A stretch of DNA of 39,233 bases, taken from positions 1-39,233 of the forward strand of contig JAEMSV010000034.1 in assembly GCA_016462625.1 (NCBI GenBank), given 5' to 3'. Of the stretch, positions 7,387 through 13,403 are shown piece after piece. Position 1 is the first letter of the stretch. Every line of letters begins with the position of its first letter. A program made the translations under genes and the position numbers. A model generated the notes under the pieces. That model was not told where the DNA came from and did no database searches. It saw nothing but the letters and a program-made list of their open reading frames with translations. Source of the stretch: Solirubrobacteraceae bacterium (GTDB lineage Bacteria; Actinomycetota; Thermoleophilia; Solirubrobacterales; Solirubrobacteraceae).

Positions 7387-9207
7387 TCAGCACCCCGAGT
7401 CGTCCGCCTTGCTGCTCCAGAGCTTCCAGCGTCCGTCGACCTTCTTCATCGTGTAGCGGATCTGGAAGGTCTTGCATCCCTCCGCATCGGACTCGGTGGT
7501 TAGGTCGACGTTGGCGATTCCGACCGAAGACGTGACGTTCTCCGTGCTGAAGCTGTTGACGGTGACCGACTGAAGTCCGTCTTCGGAGATCGCCTGCGCC
7601 CACCGCGCAGGATCGCCCGCCTTCTGCTGCAGCGGCGCCCCGTACAGCGAGTACGCCTCCTCGTAGTTGCCGTCGAGCCGCGCCTGGAAGTGTCGGCGCA
7701 ACGCGCGCTCCATCCCGTATGAGCGCGTTCCCACCGGGTAGACGTAGGCCGACGGGTCGTCGATCTGGTCCGTCGACGCCGGGGTGTCCTCCTCGGTCGG
7801 CGGCTCGTCGCCGGTGCCGTCACGCTCGCAGTCGGGCTCGAGCGAGGACTCCATGCTCACGAACGAGTCCCGCCAATCGTCGAACTCGCCGTCGGGTGCC
7901 GCGCCGAGGACTGCATAGCCGTCGCCGCAGTGGGTGCTGAAGATGTCGATCTTCCGCGAGCCCTCGACCGAGTACTCCCACAGCCAGCCACCGTCCCCGT
8001 ACTCGCGCCAGTCGTACTCGACGTAGTCGTCGACGCGGCTCATGTTGGCGTGATTGAGCCGCGCCCCCTTGGCCGCCGATCCGTCGTAGCCCTCCGTGCG
8101 GTTGACCTTCGCGTAGACGTTGGGCTCGCCCGCCAGGTGCCAATAGCTCTCCTCGTACACCCCCTTGTCCTTCTCCTCGCTGTCCCGCGTGAAGTCCGTC
8201 GGCGCCGTGATCGAGTAGCTCGCGCCCTCGTACGTGCCTGGATCTGTCGTGTCCTCCTCGTCCCCCGTGGTGTCATCGGTTGTGGTGTCCTCCGTCGAGG
8301 TGTCGTCGGGCGACGTGCCGTCGCCACCGTCCGATGGCTCTTCGGTCGAGCCGCCGCCCGACGAGCCGCCGAACCCGCCGCCACTGTCACTCACAAACGA
8401 GCCGGCGTCATACGACGACGGCTTCGGCACGACTGCCGCCCCGATGATCGCCGCGAGAACGGCCAGCCCGATGGACGTCGCCTGGATCACGCGGAAGCGC
8501 CGGTTCGCCTGGCTCACCCATGCCGACGCCCGGGCGCGCGCGCCCGCGTCGCTGGAAGACTGCTCGTCGTCCTCGACCGGAACGCCGGCGGCCGCGGCGA
8601 CCTCGGGCGGCAGCGCCGCAGGCATCATGCCGCGCAGCACGTCGCTGGTCAGGCCAAACGCGCTCATCCCGGAGAGCTCGAGATCCACCGTCACCGCGTC
8701 GTCGAGATCGGGGTGCTTCCGCACGCGCGCGACGATCCGGCTCGCGAAGATCCGCCGGTAGAACATGTCGAGCACCGCGGTGATCGCCAGTGGGATGCTC
8801 ACCACGGCCGCGATCCACGCTCGGACGACCGCGATCATGAAGATCACGAACATGCTGTCCGTGTGCCGCGCGTCCCGCGCCAGCCCCTCGCGCATGCGCA
8901 CGAAGATCCGGAAGATCCAGCGCAGACCCGTGCTGCCGGAGAAGTTGTCCTCCCGCATGACGACGACCCCGCCGTCGAGCCGCGTCTCGTCGGCGTCGGG
9001 CACAAACATGCCCGTCGGGTAGGCCCACCGGGAGTCGTCGATGTCGATGAGGTACTGCTGGACGTTGTTCGCCGCCACCGGGACGTCGACGCCGCGCCAC
9101 ACGACCTGTTTGGGTTTGAGCACCCACGTGCGCGATACGAGCGCCATCCCCACCGCCGCGACCTGCAGCGCCAGGAAGAGAAACACGACCAGCCAGAACA
9201 GGAACAT
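7387..9207 (-). CDS. Polytopic membrane protein with Asp/Thr/Gly-rich linker and NTF2-like C-terminal domain
   Basis: 606 residues from the ATG at 9205-9207, two bases after the upstream stop; the open frame continues upstream to 9549 but only antisense to the TPR gene. Membrane segments: residues 2-25, 119-150 (probably two crossings) and 241-260. Between them is a cytosolic-type region rich in charged residues. After the last span comes a low-complexity, strongly acidic linker (about 265-330; Gly/Ser, then Asp/Thr/Glu), expected outside the cell. A folded domain follows (about 335-460) with TYEGASYSITAPTDF and WLWEYSVEGSRKIDIF, then a second acidic linker. The final 100 residues have the NTF2/SnoaL-like pattern (FQARLDGNYEEAYSLYG ... 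TMKKVDGRWKLWSS). I take it as the membrane/exterior component of the operon's machine; not a named family. Confidence 0.78.
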   Translation of the reverse strand: MFLFWLVVFLFLALQVAAVGMALVSRTWVLKPKQVVWRGVDVPVAANNVQQYLIDIDDSRWAYPTGMFVPDADETRLDGGVVVMREDNFSGSTGLRWIFRIFVRMREGLARDARHTDSMFVIFMIAVVRAWIAAVVSIPLAITAVLDMFYRRIFASRIVARVRKHPDLDDAVTVDLELSGMSAFGLTSDVLRGMMPAALPPEVAAAAGVPVEDDEQSSSDAGARARASAWVSQANRRFRVIQATSIGLAVLAAIIGAAVVPKPSSYDAGSFVSDSGGGFGGSSGGGSTEEPSDGGDGTSPDDTSTEDTTTDDTTGDEEDTTDPGTYEGASYSITAPTDFTRDSEEKDKGVYEESYWHLAGEPNVYAKVNRTEGYDGSAAKGARLNHANMSRVDDYVEYDWREYGDGGWLWEYSVEGSRKIDIFSTHCGDGYAVLGAAPDGEFDDWRDSFVSMESSLEPDCERDGTGDEPPTEEDTPASTDQIDDPSAYVYPVGTRSYGMERALRRHFQARLDGNYEEAYSLYGAPLQQKAGDPARWAQAISEDGLQSVTVNSFSTENVTSSVGIANVDLTTESDAEGCKTFQIRYTMKKVDGRWKLWSSKADDSGC

Positions 9208-9209
9208 GG

Positions 9210-10421
9210 TCAGGCCGCCTCTCGATGACGCTCTTGCAGGTCCTGCTGGAAGCCTTCCCACCAGGGGAGGCGGTCGGTGATCCCATCGTGGACCGTGCGT
9301 GAGACCGCGCCCATCGCGACCTCGATGAAGACCTCGTCGCCGATACAGCCCGGTCCCTCGTTGAGGATCCACCACTGCGGCTTTGAGCGGAACCGGTTCA
9401 GCAGCGGCAGCAGCAGGAAGCCGCTGGCAACGCCGACGAACGCCCGGAATCCGATGTCCCCGGCGAACATCCGGTTCTCCGCCACGACCGCCCACATGCG
9501 GAAGGGCCGCACCATGTCCTCGGCCTCCGGCGCGCCATGCGCGCACCACGCGGCGACATCCGCCACCAGTTGGTAGCGCGCGAGGCCTTCGGCATCCGAG
9601 ATCGGGAGGAGCGAGCGCCGCATCGCGGTGATGAGCGCCTCCACCGTCGTCGAGCGGATCGAGAGGTCATCAGGCGCGCTGCGCACGGCCTCCACCGCGG
9701 CCGAAGCCGCGTCGCGCACCGACCCCGTGGCGACCAGCACCTCGACCCGCGCGGCCCGGAGCATCGGCGTGATCTCGTCACCGAGAACCCGCACCGCCTC
9801 GTCGAGGCCGCCGAGCGCCTCCTTGTCCCGCCCGAGATCAAGCTGGAGCGTCACGCGCGCCTCGTACAGCTCAGCGCCGATCTCGCCCGTGGCCATCGCA
9901 CGCTCGAGGGCCTCGAGCCCGCGAACGCGCAACCGCTCGGTCGCCTCCTCCGAGGCACTCCGCGACGCCTGCGCCGCGACCCAGCCGAACACTGCATCGG
10001 CGACCGGCGCGTCCTCGAACCGCTCGCGGGCCTCGTTGGCGACCTTCAGTGCCTCGGCCATCTGCCCGGCGGCCAGGAGCTCCTCGACGACGCGCCAGAG
10101 ATCCTCGAGCTCATCAACGACCGTCTCCGGCTTCTGGTTGAAGACCTCACGCAACTCGTCGAGATCGAGCGGCTCCTCGGTGCCGCGCTTGACGTAGTCG
10201 GCCAGCTGCGTGATCAGCTCGACGACGAGGTTGATCTGCCGTTCGACCTCCGGCGTCGTCTTGCGCCCACGCACCTTCGCACGCCAGGTCCGACGCTTCT
10301 TCGCGATGTTCTTGTCGAGCGCCGACTCCGGATCCGGCGGGACGCCGAAGAACGCGCGCGCGTCCGCCGCCGTCGGCTTGTCCGGAACCTCGACCTGCTC
10401 GATCCAGAGTGCGGTGCTCAC
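9210..10421 (-). CDS. J-like (no HPD) and TPR-like protein downstream of the Hsp70 gene
   Basis: 403 residues from a GTG 13 bases after the Hsp70 stop. The N-terminal 80 residues look like a degenerate J domain: an FFGVPP turn (24-29), a basic helix LDKNIAKKRRTWRAKV (35-50) where helix II of a J domain lies, a loop RGRKTTPE where H-P-D should be, and a helix (58-78) in the place of helix III. Residues 95-330 are Ala/Glu-rich helical repeats of TPR type (GQMAEALKVANEARERF, DKEALGGLDEAVRVLGDE). A hydrophobic patch (about 335-356, VGVASGFLLLPLL) could dip into the membrane. A J-like protein beside an Hsp70 gene suggests a substrate-presenting adaptor. The J assignment is inferred from pattern and context, and HPD is certainly absent. 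Confidence 0.72.
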   Translation of the reverse strand: MSTALWIEQVEVPDKPTAADARAFFGVPPDPESALDKNIAKKRRTWRAKVRGRKTTPEVERQINLVVELITQLADYVKRGTEEPLDLDELREVFNQKPETVVDELEDLWRVVEELLAAGQMAEALKVANEARERFEDAPVADAVFGWVAAQASRSASEEATERLRVRGLEALERAMATGEIGAELYEARVTLQLDLGRDKEALGGLDEAVRVLGDEITPMLRAARVEVLVATGSVRDAASAAVEAVRSAPDDLSIRSTTVEALITAMRRSLLPISDAEGLARYQLVADVAAWCAHGAPEAEDMVRPFRMWAVVAENRMFAGDIGFRAFVGVASGFLLLPLLNRFRSKPQWWILNEGPGCIGDEVFIEVAMGAVSRTVHDGITDRLPWWEGFQQDLQERHREAA

Positions 10422-10434
10422 GGGCCGCAGGCCT

Positions 10435-11994
10435 TCAGCTCACCGCGACGTCAGCTAGGTACTTCCGCGCGTCATCCTTCTCCGCGTCGCTCAGGATGCC
10501 GCTGCGCGGAACCTTGAGCTCGCACATGTGCGCGCCAGTGTCGCCGTCGAACGCGTTGACGACGACGAGCTGGTCCGCGGTGTATTCGACCTCGATGCGG
10601 ATCGGGTATCCGCGGGGGACCGGCCGCGCGAACCGCCCGACGGAACTCCCGAGCTCCCGCACGAGCGTGAGGTTGCGGTCGTCACCTTCGTTGAGCTTGA
10701 CCTCGATGACCTCCTGCCCGTCCGACACCGCGCTGAACAGCTCGGTCACGTCGTGCGGAACGGGTGTGCTCTCGGGAATGACGACATGGTTGTAGAGCTC
10801 CCCGTCGTCCCCCATGGTCGTGATTCCGAGCGCGTGCGACGCCGCGTCCGTCGGCATCGGAATGGCGGCGAGCTCGTTGCGGGGGTCCAGGTCGCCGCCG
10901 AGCTTCGCGCCGAGCATGGCTGCTCCACGCGAGACGTCCTCGTCGAGGTTCTTCGCGGAGATCGGCTCGATGCCCACGATGTCCTTCAGCAGCGCCTGGC
11001 AGCGCGGGATTCGGCTCGAGCCGCCGACCATGAGCGCGGTCGAGATCTCGACGTCCTCTGTGCCGAGCTGCTCCGCCGTCTTGTCGAGTGCGAGCCGCGT
11101 GCAGTCCTCGATGTACTCGAACTGCTCCGACAGCATCGTCTCGAACTCGCTGCGCGTCAGCTCGAACTTCACCGGCGGCCCGCCCACGACGATCGGCTTC
11201 GTGACCGACGCGCTCGTCGACAACTGCTTCTTGATGTCCTCCGCGTCCATGTACGCGTTGGCGCGCTGGTACGGGTCCTCGAGGATGTTGATCCCCCGCT
11301 CGTCCTCGACGTGCTTGGCCATGCGCTGCACGATCGCCTCGTCGAAGTCCGCGCCCCCGAGCTGCTTGTCGCCTGTGGTCGCGATGACGTCCATCTCCCC
11401 GCGCTCGCCCTGACGCATGACCGTGACGTCGAACGTGCCACCGCCGAGGTCGAAGACGAGCAGCAGCCCCTCTTCGCGTGACTCGCGGTCGAGCCCGTGC
11501 GCGATCGCTGCGGCCGTCGGCTCGTTGATGATCTTCACCACCTCAAGGCCAGCGATCTCACCGGCGCTCTTGGTCGCGGCACGCTCGTTGTCGCCGAAGT
11601 ACGCCGGAACGGTGATGACCGCGCGCGTAGCCGGTCGGCCGAAGTGCTGCTCGGCGATGCCTGCGAGCTTCTTCAGCACGTAGGACGAAAGCTCCTCGGG
11701 CGAGTACGACTTGCCGTCGATATCGAACGCCCGGCCGTCGGGCAGGTGCCCAGGCTCACCCATGCCGCGTTTGAAGACGCTTGCCACGCGGTCTGGCTCA
11801 AGCTGCACGTTGCCCTTCGCAACAGCGCCGACGATCACACCGGCGTCGTCGGAGGTGAAGTGGATGACGCTCGGGATCACCCGCGCTCCGGTCTCGTCCG
11901 CGATGACGTGCGTGACGCCGGCGTCGTCGGTGTAGGAGACGACGCTGTTCGTCGTCCCAAGGTCAATGCCGATGATCGGCGTGTCGTTGCTCAC
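10435..11994 (-). CDS. Hsp70 (DnaK-like) chaperone lacking the C-terminal lid
   Basis: 519 residues from a GTG (11992-11994) that overlaps the GrpE-like stop as GTGA. The nucleotide-binding domain is complete: phosphate-1 loop GIDLGTTNS (9-17), NEPTAAAIAHGLD, phosphate-2 FDLGGGTFDV (about 181-190) and the adenosine motif VGGSSRIP (about 323-330). The inter-domain linker is not the canonical VLLLD; the segment reads NELAAIPMPTDAASHALGI. A beta-type substrate-binding domain follows (VIPESTPVP, VKLNEGDDRNLTLV, GYPIRIEVEYTADQLVVVNA), then only about 25 residues. Housekeeping DnaK proteins are about 605-640 residues because of the helical lid; here the lid is missing. Context argues for a dedicated chaperone serving this operon rather than general protein folding. 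Confidence 0.92.
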   Translation of the reverse strand: MSNDTPIIGIDLGTTNSVVSYTDDAGVTHVIADETGARVIPSVIHFTSDDAGVIVGAVAKGNVQLEPDRVASVFKRGMGEPGHLPDGRAFDIDGKSYSPEELSSYVLKKLAGIAEQHFGRPATRAVITVPAYFGDNERAATKSAGEIAGLEVVKIINEPTAAAIAHGLDRESREEGLLLVFDLGGGTFDVTVMRQGERGEMDVIATTGDKQLGGADFDEAIVQRMAKHVEDERGINILEDPYQRANAYMDAEDIKKQLSTSASVTKPIVVGGPPVKFELTRSEFETMLSEQFEYIEDCTRLALDKTAEQLGTEDVEISTALMVGGSSRIPRCQALLKDIVGIEPISAKNLDEDVSRGAAMLGAKLGGDLDPRNELAAIPMPTDAASHALGITTMGDDGELYNHVVIPESTPVPHDVTELFSAVSDGQEVIEVKLNEGDDRNLTLVRELGSSVGRFARPVPRGYPIRIEVEYTADQLVVVNAFDGDTGAHMCELKVPRSGILSDAEKDDARKYLADVAVS

Positions 11995-12497
11995 GGCGTG
12001 ATCTCCTCTGGTGTGCTTCCGTCGGCGACGCGGACTCGCGCCCGCACCACCACCTCGCCCAGCGTCTCCAGCCCCGGCTCCAGCACCTCAGCGACCACCG
12101 CAGTGGCCGCGGACGCGCTGCCGTCGAGCGCCTCGTGGCGGACGGCATCGAACGGCTCGCCCACCTCGCCGAACTCGGCGTAGCCCGCGCCAACGAGCAG
12201 CTGCTCAAGCTCGGAGAGCAGCGTCTCGCGCGCCGCCGCCTCGAAGTCCATGCGCCGTACGAGCGACAGCACCCGCCTGAGACCGGACACGAGCGGGCGC
12301 CGATCCCGCTCACCGAGGCGCTGCTCCGCGGCGTTCAGCCGTTCCGCGAGATCCTTGACCGCAGCGTCGCGCTTGAGCGCGGCGACAACGTGCGGCACGA
12401 CCTGGTCGAGCTCTGCCCGAACGGCGGTGCCGACGATCTCGGCGAGTTGCTCCTCAGGGCTCGGCGCCTCGGCAGGCGGGGTCGTGTCCGTGCTCAC
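11991..12497 (-). CDS. GrpE-like nucleotide exchange factor
   Basis: 168 residues, GTG start at 12495-12497 overlapping the preceding stop (GTGA) and itself overlapping the Hsp70 start in the same way. A long helix (about 15-100, including LAERLNAAEQRLGERDRRPL) leads to a compact C-terminal part with FGEVGEPFDAVRHEA (109-123) and VAEVLEPGLETLGEVVVRA. This follows the GrpE pattern (helix, then G-x-x-F-D-P-x-x-H-E-A, then V-x-x-V-x-x-x-G-Y). GrpE promotes ADP release from Hsp70. The sequence is shorter and diverged (Ala for Pro in FDP, Leu for Tyr in the last motif), so it is probably the specific exchange factor of the adjacent lid-less Hsp70, not the housekeeping copy. Confidence 0.82.
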   Translation of the reverse strand: MSTDTTPPAEAPSPEEQLAEIVGTAVRAELDQVVPHVVAALKRDAAVKDLAERLNAAEQRLGERDRRPLVSGLRRVLSLVRRMDFEAAARETLLSELEQLLVGAGYAEFGEVGEPFDAVRHEALDGSASAATAVVAEVLEPGLETLGEVVVRARVRVADGSTPEEITP

Positions 12498-12757
12498 AAC
12501 GAGCTCCCGTACTGCTTTGCCGTCTTCGAGGCCTGCTCAAGCGCCTGCGCTGCGCGCTCGACCTGCGTACGGGCCTCGCGCACCCGCGCCGCCACCTCTT
12601 TGTCCTTGCCCTGCGAGCTCCCGCCTATCAGCTGGAGAATGCGCTGGGCCGACTCGTCGTAGCCGCGCAGCGACGCCTGGAGACCGCGGGCTTGGCCTTC
12701 GGTCCCGCCCGCGTAGCTCATGAGCGCGGACTTCAGCTCCTGTACCTGCGATCCCAT
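12494..12757 (-). CDS. 87-aa helical-hairpin protein (WXG100-like size), IGGSxxGxDKE turn
   Basis: The start is the ATG at 12755-12757, preceded by a GAAGGGA ribosome site; longer open frames upstream are antisense or overlap the membrane-protein gene. Two helices, about residues 2-43 and 53-83, are joined by a turn reading IGGSSQGKDKE (44-54). The same turn signature appears in the 101-aa protein of this operon (7080-7385). Length and hairpin form resemble WXG100/ESAT-6 proteins, which are substrates of FtsK-type EccC/EssC ATPases, and such an ATPase gene lies two genes upstream. There is no W-x-G. The product could be an exported hairpin or a structural subunit. Confidence 0.8.
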   Translation of the reverse strand: MGSQVQELKSALMSYAGGTEGQARGLQASLRGYDESAQRILQLIGGSSQGKDKEVAARVREARTQVERAAQALEQASKTAKQYGSSL

Positions 12758-12767
12758 TCCATTCCCT

Positions 12768-13403
12768 TCATGAGGACTCCGTCGATGTGCGGCCGACGAA
12801 CACGACGTAGGCGCCAGCCACGCCGAGCAGCGCCACAACGCCGAACGCGATGAGGGCCGCTGCGCCGGATGCGATGCCGGCCAGGAGGACCGCGAGCGCG
12901 ATGGCCACGCCCACAACGAGCGCGATGGTCCGCTGGCGCGCCTGGCGGCGCGCGGCGAGCGCTCGGGCAGCAGCGGCGGCGTCCTCCTCGCGGCGTTGGC
13001 GGTCGACGGCCTCGCGCCAGGCGGCCGTGGCCTCCGCGATGCGCTTGCGCTCGCGGCCGATCGCGTCGGCTGCCTGCTGGGCGTCCTGCACTGCGGCGTC
13101 GACGCTGCCGGCGAGCTGCTCCGCGAGCGCGGTGGGGTCGCTGCTGGACACGCTCGCCGCACCGGCCACGCGCTCGGGCAAGGAGATCCGACGACCCGCG
13201 GCCCGCTGACGCGCGGAGGTCAGCTGCCGTCCGACGGCGTCCACACGCGCGCGCGCGGCATCGCGTTCGCGCGCGGCAGCGGCAATCTGCTCGTCAGCCC
13301 GCCGCGTGGCCTTGCGCTCGGCTTCAGCCCGCTCGTCGTCAGCGGCCACGAGCGCGACGGCGGCGTCGCGGTAGGCCTGCAGCTCCGGTGTCAGGCCAGC
13401 CAT
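12768..13403 (-). CDS. Coiled-coil protein with C-terminal two-TM anchor
   Basis: 211 residues from the ATG at 13401-13403, overlapping the end of the FtsK-like gene by 13 bases; the longer frame to 13622 is out-of-frame sequence inside that gene. Residues 10-150 are charged and heptad-like (DERAEAERKATRRADEQIA, QDAQQAADAIGRERKRIAEA), a probable coiled coil with a short break around SLPERVAGAASVSSSDP. The last 55 residues hold two membrane segments (TIALVVGVAIALAVLLAGIA and ALIAFGVVALLGVAGAYVVF). The coil would sit in the cytosol. Its place between the ATPase and the hairpin-protein gene suggests it tethers or scaffolds the ATPase at the membrane. No named family recognised. Confidence 0.78.
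   Translation of the reverse strand: MAGLTPELQAYRDAAVALVAADDERAEAERKATRRADEQIAAAARERDAARARVDAVGRQLTSARQRAAGRRISLPERVAGAASVSSSDPTALAEQLAGSVDAAVQDAQQAADAIGRERKRIAEATAAWREAVDRQRREEDAAAAARALAARRQARQRTIALVVGVAIALAVLLAGIASGAAALIAFGVVALLGVAGAYVVFVGRTSTESS

Noticed and set aside
10435..11994. Housekeeping dnaK locus (dnaK-grpE-dnaJ-hspR)
   Set aside because: The Hsp70 lacks the lid, the GrpE-like gene precedes it, the J-like protein has no HPD, no HspR is present, and an ATPase and membrane genes share the operon.
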